Positions 7,582 to 15,909 of a DNA stretch of 64,000 bases are shown in pieces. The position numbers and the translations under genes are program-made. The notes below the pieces were generated by a model. It did not search any database. It saw only the letters and a list, made by a program, of their open reading frames with translations, and was not told where the DNA came from. Numbering within the stretch: the first letter of the stretch is position 1; every line of letters begins with the position of its first letter. The stretch lies in NCBI GenBank assembly GCA_963665155.2, contig CAXXFI010000002.1, positions 310,001 to 374,000 on the forward strand, in the 5' to 3' direction. This stretch comes from UBA1141 sp963665155 (GTDB taxonomy: Bacteria > Chloroflexota > Dehalococcoidia > Lucifugimonadales > UBA3495).

Positions 7582-8166
7582 TCAGCCGCCCGCGCCGAAC
7601 TGTTGTAGCGCCAGCAGTATGCGGTCGTCTACGCTGAGGTTCGCGTCGCGGTCGAGGTTGCTCACCGCTTGTCGCGCCTCGCTAGGGGAGTACCCCAAGG
7701 CGGTTAACGCGGCAATAACATCGCCGTCATCCGACGAGGGGCTCGGGACCGAAGCCAACTGATGTTCTGGCAGTTTTCCCTTCAGCTCAAGGATGATGCG
7801 GCCTGCGGTGCGCCGGCCAACACCGGGGGCATCGGATAAAGCCGCCACGTCTTCCGCTGATATGGCCTGGTACAGCCGGTCCACACTCAGAGCGGACAGC
7901 AATGCCAAAGCGAGGCGGGGTCCAATTCCAGAAACGCTGTTCAGCATGCCGAAAAGCTCCAGGGAACTCTCAGTTAGGAAGCCATACAGCACAGGCTGTT
8001 CATTTTGGATTCGCAGAAGGGTGTGCAAGCTTACGTTATCGCCAATTGACCCCAACTCGCCAATGGCAGAGGCTGGCACGCTGACTTGCAGTGATACCCC
8101 ACCGACCTGAATATGCACCCAGTCCGGGCCAACAGCCTCAAGGGCTCCACGGACACCGACTATCAC
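7582..8166 (-). CDS. ruvA: Holliday junction branch migration protein RuvA
   Basis: Tetrameric DNA-binding subunit that holds Holliday junctions for RuvB-driven branch migration. It has 194 residues, the usual size. An N-terminal OB fold (MIVGVRGALEAVG, residues 1-63) is followed by two helix-hairpin-helix motifs (MLNSVSGIGPRLALALLS, about 73-90, and LSDAPGVGRRTAGRIILEL, about 109-127) and a C-terminal UBA-like domain III (VIAALTALGYSPSEARQAV) that contacts RuvB. The start is GTG. It lies 3 bases after ruvC in the same direction, so the two are co-transcribed. RuvB is not in the window. Confidence 0.96.
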   Translation of the reverse strand: MIVGVRGALEAVGPDWVHIQVGGVSLQVSVPASAIGELGSIGDNVSLHTLLRIQNEQPVLYGFLTESSLELFGMLNSVSGIGPRLALALLSALSVDRLYQAISAEDVAALSDAPGVGRRTAGRIILELKGKLPEHQLASVPSPSSDDGDVIAALTALGYSPSEARQAVSNLDRDANLSVDDRILLALQQFGAGG

Positions 8167-8169
8167 CCG

Positions 8170-8706
8170 CTACCTCTCGGAGCCGGGACGAATTTCCCGT
8201 CCCAGTGCCTCAGCCGCTTGCTGCTGCACTAGGTGGCAAAGGCATATCGAAAGGGCATCGGCGGCATCGGATTGGGGAACCTCGGTCAGCCCCAAAGTGG
8301 CAGCAACGCTCCGCTGCATCTGCTCTTTGGTGGCTGCGCCGTAGTTGGCAACCGACAGCTTTACCTGAGCTGGGCTATAGGTAAAAATCGGGATTCCCTG
8401 GCTGGCTGCGCCGATTAGCACGACGGCTTGGGCCTGGCCCACCGCAATCGCCGGTCCAATAAACTGACGCTCGCCTTTCCCCACGAAAGGCTGTTCTACG
8501 GCAATGGCAGCGGGATGGAAAATGGAAATCATGTTGAGTATGTGGGTATGCAATTGGTACAGCCGGTATTCTATCGGCATGGTAGAGGGAAGAGAAATCA
8601 CACCGTAGTCTTCAGCGGCGGCCTGGGGCCCTGCTGCCTGGGGAGATGAAGAGACCAACGCATACCCCATGTGCTGCGTGCCGGGGTCAATCCCAAGTAC
8701 CAGCAT
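8170..8706 (-). CDS. ruvC: Crossover junction endodeoxyribonuclease RuvC
   Basis: Resolves Holliday junctions by paired nicking. It has 178 residues from the ATG at 8706; a GTG three codons earlier is the alternative. The RNase H-like fold shows the catalytic acids: Asp in LGIDPGTQHMGYA, Glu in AIAVEQPFVG and the C-terminal Asp pair in QSDAADALSICLCH. The sequence before the ATG (GGGGAGTGGGGG) can serve as ribosome site. Directly upstream of ruvA and downstream of yebC, the common ruvC-ruvA order in many bacteria. Confidence 0.96.
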   Translation of the reverse strand: MLVLGIDPGTQHMGYALVSSSPQAAGPQAAAEDYGVISLPSTMPIEYRLYQLHTHILNMISIFHPAAIAVEQPFVGKGERQFIGPAIAVGQAQAVVLIGAASQGIPIFTYSPAQVKLSVANYGAATKEQMQRSVAATLGLTEVPQSDAADALSICLCHLVQQQAAEALGREIRPGSER

Positions 8707-8759
8707 GGCCCCCACTCCCCGCCGTTTTGGACTGAATAAATAGTCTCAGCAGTCCTGTG

Positions 8760-9521
8760 TTAAGGCGACACCTGGTATTTTTCCAGAACTTCCGGAGGGA
8801 AATCGGCGTTGGTGTACGCCTTTTGAATGTCGTCCAAGTCCTCTAGACTATCCAGCAGTTTTAAGGTTTGCTCCGCAGCGGAATCTTCCAGGGTGATGGT
8901 GGCTTTGGGCACCATGGAAACTTCGGCGGATTCCGGCTTGATGCCCTCGGCTTCTAGCGTACTTCGTATCTCTAAAAGCAGTTCGGGAGCGGTGAAAATT
9001 TCCAAGACACCGTCTTCCAACTTCACATCTTCGGCGCCAGCGTCGATGGCCAGCAAGCCCAACTCCTCACCCTTTTCTTCGTCGGGCATCTCGACGGTAA
9101 TGAGGCCCCGAGACTCGAAGTTCCAGGCTACACAACCGCTCTCCCCAAGATTTCCGCCGCACTTGGTAAATGTGGCGCGCACATCGGCAGCGGTGCGGTT
9201 GCGATTCGGAGTCAAGGCCTGAAGGAGGATAGCGCCTCCCCCTGGGCCGTAGCCTTCGTAGATAATCTCCTCAAGGTCTTCGGCTCCTTCTCCACCGCCG
9301 CTAGCCCGCTTGATAGCCCGGAGAATGTTATCTTGGGGCATGTTGTTGTTTTTCGCTTTTTCCGCGGCCAAACGCAACCGGAAGTTCATATCGACGTCGC
9401 CGCCACCTTCTCTAACCGCCAGAGCGATATCCCGGCTGAGTTTGGTGAAAATCGCCCCTCTTTTGGCGTCGGCTATTCCTTTTTGGTGTTTTATGGTTGA
9501 CCATTTAGAGTGACCCGACAT
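8760..9521 (-). CDS. yebC: YebC/PmpR-family protein
   Basis: A 253-residue member of the YebC/TACO1 family. It begins with the hallmark MSGHSKWSTIKHQKGIADAK and has RGAIFTKLSRDI, then IIYEGYGPGGGAIL and the C-terminal EALYTN-like QKAYTNADFP. Members act either as transcriptional regulators or as ribosome-associated factors that help translate difficult sequences such as proline runs. The family is very often next to ruvC-ruvA, as here. A ribosome site GGAGG lies just upstream (CAGGAGGCGCC). The end is 53 bases before ruvC. Confidence 0.95.
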   Translation of the reverse strand: MSGHSKWSTIKHQKGIADAKRGAIFTKLSRDIALAVREGGGDVDMNFRLRLAAEKAKNNNMPQDNILRAIKRASGGGEGAEDLEEIIYEGYGPGGGAILLQALTPNRNRTAADVRATFTKCGGNLGESGCVAWNFESRGLITVEMPDEEKGEELGLLAIDAGAEDVKLEDGVLEIFTAPELLLEIRSTLEAEGIKPESAEVSMVPKATITLEDSAAEQTLKLLDSLEDLDDIQKAYTNADFPPEVLEKYQVSP

Positions 9522-9745
9522 TTGGGCGCCTCCTGTTACGGGTTTGTATTAATTACAGTAATTACCCAGAGCTAAGCGCTCAATACTGGTTACGTACAGG
9601 ATTGGGTTGTGATATTTCCAACCATTGGTCGACTAGGAACGTATTCCCATCATATCCGGAGCCATTATTTACGTCCAATTCCATGGCCCCAGAAGCAAAG
9701 GGGCACTAAGATTTTAGCACCGGTCGGATAGTGGGTCAAAAATCG

Positions 9746-10297
9746 TCATCTTAGGCCATCGGGAAGGCTGACCACCATTACCCCGTCCCTTAGACGAATT
9801 TCCCGAATCACGTGGGATAAAGCGGGGATTAGAAGTTCACCAGAACCCGTGGACGTAACGTAGACGTCATTGCTGCCGGTCTCCAGAATCTCGCTGATGC
9901 TCCCTAGGTCCTCCCCTTCTTCCGTCACCACATTTAAGCCCACGATTTGATAGTGGAAATACTCGCCCTCCGGAAGGTTTGGCACCTCTGTCTCGGGCAC
10001 GGTCAACTCCGCTCCCACCAGAGATTTAACGGAGGCCTCAGTATCAAATCCTTCAAACCAAAGAATGATTTGGCTGCCAGCACTCTTCGATGCGCCACGT
10101 TGGTTTGATTTCAAGGAGGCTGGAGATGACGAAGAAACGACGTAGGGTTGTCCCAAAATGTAGAGGGTTTGCCCGGTGCCAAATCTGTGGGAAACATCGC
10201 TCAAAACAGTGGCTCTCACGCCCCCTGCCAGCCCGTGGACTGCAACGACCCTTCCCACCAAAATAGGCTGGGAGTTTTGGAGAGGAGAATCCGTCAC
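9746..10297 (-). CDS. rimM: Ribosome maturation factor RimM
   Basis: Assists 16S rRNA processing and 30S assembly around ribosomal protein S19. It has 183 residues from a GTG. An N-terminal beta-barrel (ILVGRVVAVHGLAGGVRATVLSD, residues about 11-33) is followed by a family-typical PRC barrel (YFHYQIVGLNVV, EDLGSISEILETGSNDVYVT). Between them is a low-complexity insertion (SSSSPASLKSNQRGASKS, about 55-72) that most RimM proteins lack. It follows khpA and rpsP in the usual order, but trmD and rplS, which normally come next, are absent. The gene after it is yebC, across a gap of about 225 bases. Confidence 0.94.
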   Translation of the reverse strand: MTDSPLQNSQPILVGRVVAVHGLAGGVRATVLSDVSHRFGTGQTLYILGQPYVVSSSSPASLKSNQRGASKSAGSQIILWFEGFDTEASVKSLVGAELTVPETEVPNLPEGEYFHYQIVGLNVVTEEGEDLGSISEILETGSNDVYVTSTGSGELLIPALSHVIREIRLRDGVMVVSLPDGLR

Positions 10298-10373
10298 TGT
10301 AAGTCCCAGTCACGCGCTTGCGGAGCTTTGCGCCGTGTCTTGCAATATTGAGGGGATTTGTTCAGGTTGGTGC

Positions 10374-10601
10374 TTACACTATCTCAAGCACGGCGTGGCT
10401 GCCACCTTTGACTGCCGCTACTCGAAGTAACACCCGCATGGCCTGCGCCACCCGGCCTTGACGACCGATAACCTTACCCTTATCCTCCGGGGCGACCTCC
10501 AAGCGGAGTACAATGCGCCCTTCTTCAAGGGACTCGGTAACCACCACCGCATCCGGGTCGCTGGCCAGCGAACAAGCGATGTACTCAATCAACTCTTTCA
10601 T
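10374..10601 (-). CDS. khpA: KH domain RNA-binding protein KhpA (YlqC)
   Basis: A 75-residue single KH domain protein with the GxxG loop in GKVIGRQGRVAQAMRVLL. In Firmicutes KhpA pairs with KhpB and binds many RNAs. Its constant position after rpsP links it to ribosome biogenesis. The ATG overlaps the rpsP stop (ATGA at 10598-10601), indicating translational coupling. The flanks ELIEYIACSLASDPDAVVV and LRLEVAPEDKG are typical of the family. Confidence 0.93.
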   Translation of the reverse strand: MKELIEYIACSLASDPDAVVVTESLEEGRIVLRLEVAPEDKGKVIGRQGRVAQAMRVLLRVAAVKGGSHAVLEIV

Positions 10602-11065
10602 TCCGTAGAAGCCTCGTCCGTAGGAGCATCTTCCGACTCCCCATCTGCAGTAGCATCAGCGGTTACTTCATCCACGGGGGCTTCAGCTACACCCGCTTCA
10701 GCTACACTACGTTCCGATGCGGCTACCGCTTCGACCCTTACTGCCGCAGGAACCGTCGAGGCAACAGCCGATGAAGTGGTATCTTCAGTTGAGCCGCTAC
10801 CAACATTCCGGAACTCTTGAATCCGTTGGTACAGGCCATTTTTATCCAGAATGCGGGCGACAGCGTCGGAGGGCTGGGCACCCTTTGACAACCACTGAAT
10901 TGCCCGGTCTTCCTTGATAGTGATGGCTGGAGGGTCCGCCATCGGGTCGTAGTTTCCAATCCATTCTAAATAGGCACCGTCCCGAGGTGCAGCGGAATCC
11001 GCTACAACGATTCTGTACGACGGTTTACCCTTTTTTCCTACCCTTCTCAACCGAATTCGTAACAT
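10598..11065 (-). CDS. rpsP: 30S ribosomal protein S16 with long acidic C-terminal tail
   Basis: Structural protein of the small subunit. The conserved domain (MLRIRLRRVGKKGKPSYRIV, DGAYLEWIGNYDP, SKGAQPSDAVARIL) occupies residues 1-80. A further 75 residues form an Ala/Glu/Asp/Thr/Val-rich low-complexity tail ending GESEDAPTDEASTE, while typical S16 proteins are 80-100 residues. The ATG at 11065 is preceded by GGGAGAG; an in-frame GTG at 11077 is less likely. It is the first gene of the rpsP-khpA-rimM operon, preceded by an unusually long leader with its own promoter, leader ORF and terminator. Confidence 0.95.
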   Translation of the reverse strand: MLRIRLRRVGKKGKPSYRIVVADSAAPRDGAYLEWIGNYDPMADPPAITIKEDRAIQWLSKGAQPSDAVARILDKNGLYQRIQEFRNVGSGSTEDTTSSAVASTVPAAVRVEAVAASERSVAEAGVAEAPVDEVTADATADGESEDAPTDEASTE

Positions 11066-11175
11066 GTACTCTCCCACACACCCTATGCGGGTCGTGCGCT
11101 AGGGCGATTTTAAGCCGAGGGTAAGCGGTTGTCAATAATTGAGCCGCTCCCACAATAGCTAATAAACAAAAATAA

Positions 11176-11197
11176 AACCCCTGGACTTGCAGGGGTT
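11176..11197 (-). terminator. Intrinsic terminator in the rpsP leader
   Basis: On the minus strand AACCCCT, an 8-base loop and AGGGGTT form a 7-bp stem followed by TTATTTTTGTTTATT. It lies downstream of the leader ORF and about 110 bases before rpsP, the position of an attenuator. A second AAACCCCT at 11222-11229 is identical to the 5' arm and could pair with the 3' arm instead. Confidence 0.6.
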
Positions 11198-11359
11198 CCG
11201 CTGCCAAACTAGTCGATTCAAAGGGGTTTCACAGCGAATTTGAAAGCTGATCCGCACACCCTGTTGGACTCTGATTTCAGAAAACTAATAAAAAGCGGGT
11301 TAAAAAAGCATCGGACCCAGCCAACTGCCATTTTTGAACGCCCTTGGAAACCAGGGTTA

Positions 11360-11478
11360 CGAGGGGCGATGGTAGACATTGGTCTGGGCCCGACAAACGG
11401 GTTCTCGTTTTTAAAGGAGGTCTTTACGAGACGATCACCTCGTCGTGTCCAGACAGATGCCTACCATCGCCCCTACGT
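11360..11478 (-). promoter_or_regulatory. Large inverted repeat in the rpsP leader
   Basis: The arms at about 11449-11478 and 11360-11387 share GGGGCGATGGTAG and GTCTGG in opposite orientation, giving a stem of about 27 bp with a few mismatches and a loop of about 61 bases. The 5' arm (in minus-strand RNA) lies inside the leader ORF. It could be a regulatory hairpin or a dispersed palindromic repeat that has landed in the leader. Confidence 0.6.
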
Positions 11479-11495
11479 GTTAAACTAACTTTCAT
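11424..11495 (-). CDS. 23-residue leader peptide upstream of rpsP
   Basis: A short frame MKVSLTRRGDGRHLSGHDEV (ending IVS, TAA at 11424-11426) has an excellent ribosome site, AAGGAGGTGG at 11501-11510, placed 7 bases before the ATG. It lies about 45 bases after a predicted start site and upstream of the large inverted repeat and terminator. The peptide is Arg/Gly-rich with no membrane segment. I infer a leader peptide because of its place and its strong initiation signals; no relative is known to me. Confidence 0.45.
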   Translation of the reverse strand: MKVSLTRRGDGRHLSGHDEVIVS

Positions 11496-11548
11496 GCGCT
11501 CCACCTCCTTCTTTATTTCCGTGACGCCTTCCGCACAACGGTTAAGGT

Positions 11549-11577
11549 ATTTTAGCAACAGCCACACTTTGTGTCAA
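11549..11577 (-). promoter_or_regulatory. Sigma-70 type promoter of the rpsP leader
   Basis: On the minus strand TTGACA (11572-11577) and TAAAAT (11549-11554) are separated by exactly 17 bases, a near-consensus arrangement. Transcription would start near 11542 and produce a leader of about 475 bases before the rpsP ATG. Confidence 0.65.
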
Positions 11578-11793
11578 TATTAAATCCATTTAACTTGGCC
11601 CATTTTGACTACGTTACTGACATGGAAACTTTACCAACCTGTCTCCTCCACCGGCATTCGCTCCCAACTGTGCCGCCATTTCTAGACTCGGCTGTCTGTG
11701 AGATGGTTTCCGGTGCGTGCCCGAGGGATTGTGTAGAAGTCAGATCGCGTTGAATTCAGTCGATAAGGCAAATCCGTCACGAGGTTAATATCC

Positions 11794-12756
11794 ATGCCCG
11801 TAGGCCGGTTACGCCTGTTGTTCATGGGGACGCCGGAATTTACGGTCCCGGTATTGGAATCTCTCATCCAAGCCGAGCACGTGGAGGTTATCGGCGTTTA
11901 CACTCCACCCGACCGGCCCAAAGGACGCGGCCGCGCTGTGGAAATGCCGCCGGTCAAGAGCTTTGCCTTGGACCACGGTCTTCCCGTTTTCCAGCCAGCA
12001 AGCCTGCGACCCGAAACAGTCCAGCAGGAACTGGCATCCCTTCATCCTGACGTCATCGTCGTCGCTGCTTACGGCAAGTTATTGCCCGAAGCGGTACTCA
12101 CCACCCCTGCCTACGGCTGCTTGAACCTTCATCCATCATTGTTGCCCAAATATCGAGGGCCATCTCCGGTGGCAACCACCATTCTGGATGGGGAGCCAAC
12201 CACCGGGGTAACATTGATGCTTCTGGATCAGGGTATGGATACGGGCCCAATTATTGCCCAGAGGGACTGTCCGTTACTGGGGAGTGAGACAGCCGAGTCG
12301 CTCACTGCCACGCTGTTTCGACTGGGCGGCGAACTGCTACTGGAGAATCTGGCGCCTTGGGTTGCCGGTGAATTGAACGCCCGTAGCCAGGACGAAAACT
12401 TGGCCTCGGTAACCAGCAAGCTCCAACGGCAAGACGGGGAAGCCGATTGGCGCCTTTCCGCAAAAGAAATGGAACGCCGACAAAGAGCATTTACGCCCTG
12501 GCCGGGATTGTTCACCCTCTGGGAAGGAAAGGTGCTCAAGCTCTTGGATGTGAAACTTTCCTCGCCCGACTCGGGTCAACATGCAGAGGCCCCCCAACAG
12601 CCGGGGCGTGTAGTGGCGAACGCGGGCTCGGGGTTAGAGGTTGCGACCGGTGATGGTATGTTGGAATTGCGAACAGTCCAACTCGAAGGCCGTAGGGCTC
12701 AAAGCGCTTCCAAGTTTGTGCGAGGTTATCCTACTTTCATAGGTGCATTGCTCTAG
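11794..12756 (+). CDS. fmt: Methionyl-tRNA formyltransferase
   Basis: Transfers a formyl group from 10-formyltetrahydrofolate to initiator Met-tRNA. It has 320 residues, the usual length. The N-terminal formyltransferase fold shows LLFMGTPEFTVPVLESL, a loop with PPDRPKGRGR, the active-site segment CLNLHPSLLPKYRGPSPV (Asn, His) and TTGVTLMLLDQGMDTGPII (Asp). The C-terminal OB domain (residues about 205-315) contacts tRNA (FTPWPGLFTLWEGKVLKL). The start is ATG after GAGGTTAATATCC. The last codons GCATTGCTCTAG form the first copy of a 19-bp tandem repeat that runs on downstream. It is monocistronic here; def is not adjacent. Confidence 0.96.
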   Translation: MPVGRLRLLFMGTPEFTVPVLESLIQAEHVEVIGVYTPPDRPKGRGRAVEMPPVKSFALDHGLPVFQPASLRPETVQQELASLHPDVIVVAAYGKLLPEAVLTTPAYGCLNLHPSLLPKYRGPSPVATTILDGEPTTGVTLMLLDQGMDTGPIIAQRDCPLLGSETAESLTATLFRLGGELLLENLAPWVAGELNARSQDENLASVTSKLQRQDGEADWRLSAKEMERRQRAFTPWPGLFTLWEGKVLKLLDVKLSSPDSGQHAEAPQQPGRVVANAGSGLEVATGDGMLELRTVQLEGRRAQSASKFVRGYPTFIGALL

Positions 12757-12817
12757 CATTGGCGCATTGCTCTAGCGTTGGTACATTGCTCTAGCAAAGG
12801 CACCTTGCTCTGGTTTG
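12742..12817. repeat. 19-bp tandem repeat, four copies, overlapping the fmt stop
   Basis: Units starting at 12742, 12761, 12780 and 12799 share the pattern GGYRCATTGCTCTAGC plus three variable bases. The fmt stop codon TAG is inside the first unit. The copies diverge by 2-5 bases, the last one most. Confidence 0.85.
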
Positions 12818-12960
12818 ACACTTTGGCATGCCGGAGTCCCGCACCAAAGCTCTAGCGCTCCCTACCCTGAGTCCAGGTACAGCGAGATCGTGGGCGGTAA
12901 ACTCTTCGTCAGTCCCACGACAGGGCTATCGGACATTCTTCCCGGATAATTGCCCCTAGG

Positions 12961-13002
12961 CCGGCTCAACAAGACCGGTTCAACAAGACCGGCTCAACGA
13001 GA
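12961..13002. repeat. 14-bp tandem repeat, three copies
   Basis: CCGGCTCAACAAGA, CCGGTTCAACAAGA and CCGGCTCAACGAGA follow each other at 12961, 12975 and 12989, between fmt and the cyclase gene. Confidence 0.85.
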
Positions 13003-13081
13003 GGGACAACTCGGACCAACGCCCATTTCTGAAAATCGGTTCCAAACTATTGACCACCACATAGCTTTAGGAGGCAAGCGG

Positions 13082-14023
13082 ATGCCAATACCAACGGAGC
13101 ACCAAGTCTTGGATTGCATGAAGTCTCTGAGCAACTGGGGCCGATGGGGTGAGGACGACCAGTTGGGATGTTTAAACTTGATAACTCCGGCCAAACGCAA
13201 AGCGGCGGCTGCGCTGGTTCAAGAGGGGTCGCAGGTCAGTTGCTCTCGGCCCATCATCACCGAGATGGCGCCAGACATTTCACACCAGGTTCAGCGGTAC
13301 ATGGTGGACAGCGGAGAGGGCCGGGACACCGACCCTCCGGAACGCCAGCTAACCCGCCGTGGCGCCGCGGAGTTCATCGGTATGGTATTTCACGGTCAGA
13401 CCATCACCCACATCGACGCCATGTCCCACTACTCTTGGCAAGGAAAGATGTACAACGACACGCCAGCCAGCAAGATCACTTCCCGAGAGGGCGCTCAGAG
13501 CCACTCAATCGAGGCGGCCAGTCAAGGGATAATCACCAAAGGAGTGCTTCTGGACATTCCACTGGTGCGCGGCGTTGACTGGTTGACCCCGGACAATCCG
13601 GTAATGCCCGAAGATTTGGACGCCGCCGAGGCGCTTCACGGAGTCAAGGTCGAAGATGGCGATGTCCTGCTGGTTCGGACCGGCAACTACCGTAGACGGT
13701 TGGAATCGGGTCCGGTACCCAACTCCCAGCCAGGCGTCGCTTGTCAGGTAGCCTGTACTCCCTGGTTCAAGGAGAGGGGAATCGCTATGTTGGGCACGGA
13801 TACACCCAACGACGTACGGCCCAGCCAATACGCCACGATAGGCTCACCCTTACATGTAATGTGTCTGGTGACCATGGGGCTATGGCTTATCGACAATGCA
13901 AACCTAGAGCAATTGGCGGAGGCCAGCCATGAGCGAAGCAGGTACGAGTTCATGCTGACCTTGGCGCCGTTGCGTCTTAGGAACGTCACGGGGTCGCCGG
14001 TGAACCCCATAGCATTGTTCTAG
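13082..14023 (+). CDS. Cyclase family protein (kynurenine formamidase-like metal-dependent hydrolase)
   Basis: A 313-residue protein of the cyclase/formamidase family (PF04199), which hydrolyses amide or lactone-type bonds with a metal ion. The metal-binding motif appears as THIDAMSH, followed by the family's GVLLDIP and LVRTG, and a C-terminal LGTDTPNDV block. I chose the ATG at 13082 because AGGAGG lies 8 bases upstream. The frame is open further upstream to 12950, but that part is made of tandem repeats. Substrates of this long subfamily are mostly unknown, so kynurenine formamidase activity should not be assumed. It is followed by a strong bidirectional terminator. Confidence 0.88.
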   Translation: MPIPTEHQVLDCMKSLSNWGRWGEDDQLGCLNLITPAKRKAAAALVQEGSQVSCSRPIITEMAPDISHQVQRYMVDSGEGRDTDPPERQLTRRGAAEFIGMVFHGQTITHIDAMSHYSWQGKMYNDTPASKITSREGAQSHSIEAASQGIITKGVLLDIPLVRGVDWLTPDNPVMPEDLDAAEALHGVKVEDGDVLLVRTGNYRRRLESGPVPNSQPGVACQVACTPWFKERGIAMLGTDTPNDVRPSQYATIGSPLHVMCLVTMGLWLIDNANLEQLAEASHERSRYEFMLTLAPLRLRNVTGSPVNPIALF

Positions 14024-14073
14024 CGGCTTAGCCCGATCCGGGTACAGTTCAGTAGCAAATATATCCACAAGCA

Positions 14074-14112
14074 AATAGGGGGCCGGTCGCTTTTGGTGAC
14101 CGGCCCCCTATT
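14074..14112. terminator. Bidirectional intrinsic terminator
   Basis: A perfect 15-bp inverted repeat (AATAGGGGGCCGGTC / GACCGGCCCCCTATT) with a 9-base loop lies between the convergent cyclase gene and the minus-strand membrane protein gene. Confidence 0.85.
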
Positions 14113-14147
14113 ATCTCTCCAGCTTCAAACTACATTAAGGCCATATC

Positions 14148-15665
14148 CTAGCAGGCGTTCGCCTCCGTGTTGCCAGGCGGCGGTGTGGTGTCATTGGTTG
14201 GAGGACTCGGACGCTGTGCCGGTGGTTGGCCTCCGCCCCTACCGAAGGGCGCTTTTTGTATTACTATGGGCGCCTTTATTATTCCCAGAATTCGCAACGC
14301 CAGCCTGGACGTCGTTAGCGGCAGGAACAAAGGGGTAAGGAGGAACGTCAAGAAGGATGCCCCAAACAGCAATGCACTAATGATAAGAACTGTGAGCGCC
14401 GGCCCATCAATGCCGCTAGTCAATTGCTTGCCGAAGGACAATAGCAAGTCTCCGCCCAGGTCCGTAACAGATGGTGGCACGCCCGATATTTCGTTGGCGC
14501 TCCGCTCCACAAGCTCTTCCAAAGCATCCGGCAAGCGGGATTCCGCGATTTTTCCGGTAACAAAGAAGACTACCCCCGTCAAAAACAGCGTTATGCCGGG
14601 CCAGCGCAGCATGTTTTTTACTTTGGGGTAATAAATTAGTGCCATTATTATCGTCCCGGCGATCAGCATTGCCCAAGCCGCCGGTTTGCCAAGTTTGTCC
14701 CGGCCTCGGTTTAGCCATCTACGGCTGGCATCAAAATCGGAACGTAGCTCAGCCTCGGTGAAATCGTCGTTCCACAACGCCAACCGGTGAATCAAATCCA
14801 ACCGGTCCTGTTCATCCAATTCTTCCCTAATACTCGCAATGGCATCGTCCATCAGGGGCGTCGCCAATGGCCTTGCCGCCAGCTTCAACACCCCGTGGGT
14901 GTCCCCTTGCACGACGAACTCTTGCCTAATTTCGCCTTCCATTTCCAGCAGGCCGCTCTTAGCCGCGTCGCTGAGAGAGCTACCAGATACTATGCTGGTA
15001 AATGCCAATTCAAATACCAGGTTCCTACAAAGGCTGTCGAGGGACTCCAAAGAGGGCACGGATTGAGGAACTCGACCGTCCGCCAGTTCCCCCCACCGTG
15101 TAACGTAGCCGCCGGCTATTTCGCTAACCCGGTCCGGGGTACATTCCGGCCTACCCAAGTCCTCTAATACCAAGCCTTCAATCCGCTGGTCAATGTACTG
15201 AAACAGCACCGGTTTAATATTGTCTATGGGCGGTCCCAGGTCAACATAGAGTTCCAAGGTATCGGCGTCTTCATTGAAATAATCTACGGTACGATTGATG
15301 GAACCTTCGACTTGGGACTGGAGGTATTGCGGCGAGATGATCTGCCGAAGCAGCAACACGATTTCTTCTTGGGTCACCACCTGCACATCGCCCAACAAGT
15401 CCCGGGTGGTACCCAACAACTCTTCGTCCAGCAACACTTCGTCGTAAACGCGATTGTAGGTATCTTGGCCGGATATGGTGTCGGTGTAAAACTCGGAATT
15501 CAACAATTTATCAGAGAAATTGGTAAGCAAAAGCATGAAAAGGAAGCCGAAAAAGACAACGACTCCCAGCACCAAGGCCAAAACCGATCTTACTATGTCC
15601 AATAAGCAACCCATTTTTGCTCCCAAACTCCCTAACCGTTCCTGAATTGGTAGATGATCCTTCAA
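14148..15665 (-). CDS. Membrane protein of unknown function
   Basis: A 505-residue protein with one membrane segment near the N-terminus (SVLALVLGVVVFFGFLFMLL, residues about 26-45), a large outside domain of about 280 residues rich in acidic helices, and three more segments (AWAMLIAGTIIMALIYY about 330; ITLFLTGVVFFVTGKIA about 358; LTVLIISALLFGASFLTFLL about 425), ending in a Pro-rich tail. Between segments 3 and 4 is an amphipathic stretch (LPDALEELVERSANEISG). The architecture, a single N-terminal anchor with a long extracellular stretch, resembles uncharacterised Chloroflexota proteins. No catalytic motif was recognised. The true start may be a later ATG (MGCLLDIVRS). Confidence 0.75.
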   Translation of the reverse strand: MKDHLPIQERLGSLGAKMGCLLDIVRSVLALVLGVVVFFGFLFMLLLTNFSDKLLNSEFYTDTISGQDTYNRVYDEVLLDEELLGTTRDLLGDVQVVTQEEIVLLLRQIISPQYLQSQVEGSINRTVDYFNEDADTLELYVDLGPPIDNIKPVLFQYIDQRIEGLVLEDLGRPECTPDRVSEIAGGYVTRWGELADGRVPQSVPSLESLDSLCRNLVFELAFTSIVSGSSLSDAAKSGLLEMEGEIRQEFVVQGDTHGVLKLAARPLATPLMDDAIASIREELDEQDRLDLIHRLALWNDDFTEAELRSDFDASRRWLNRGRDKLGKPAAWAMLIAGTIIMALIYYPKVKNMLRWPGITLFLTGVVFFVTGKIAESRLPDALEELVERSANEISGVPPSVTDLGGDLLLSFGKQLTSGIDGPALTVLIISALLFGASFLTFLLTPLFLPLTTSRLALRILGIIKAPIVIQKAPFGRGGGQPPAQRPSPPTNDTTPPPGNTEANAC

Positions 15666-15909
15666 TCAGGCATTGGTGATTCTAGCATAGCCTCAATTTA
15701 AGTTCATTGCGGCTGCGTGGTCGAATATGCCCAGAACCCGGACCAGCGAAACCGTTGGGCGGCTCCTTTTTGCCCGAGTCAAATGCCAAACAATTTAGGG
15801 CTATACGTTTTAGATTGAGGTCGAGCGAGGTACGATTAAGAACCGGGTTTAGTCACCTTGAGACAAACTGTGATTGTTGGTAATTTTTGCCTGTGCTAGA
15901 ATCCGTGGC

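Noticed and set aside
11176..11541. tmRNA, RNase P RNA or SRP RNA between the promoter at 11549 and the terminator at 11176
   Set aside because: The length fits a stable RNA, but I find no tRNA-like ends, no tag ORF, and none of the conserved RNase P or SRP motifs. The strong Shine-Dalgarno and rpsP downstream fit a leader better.
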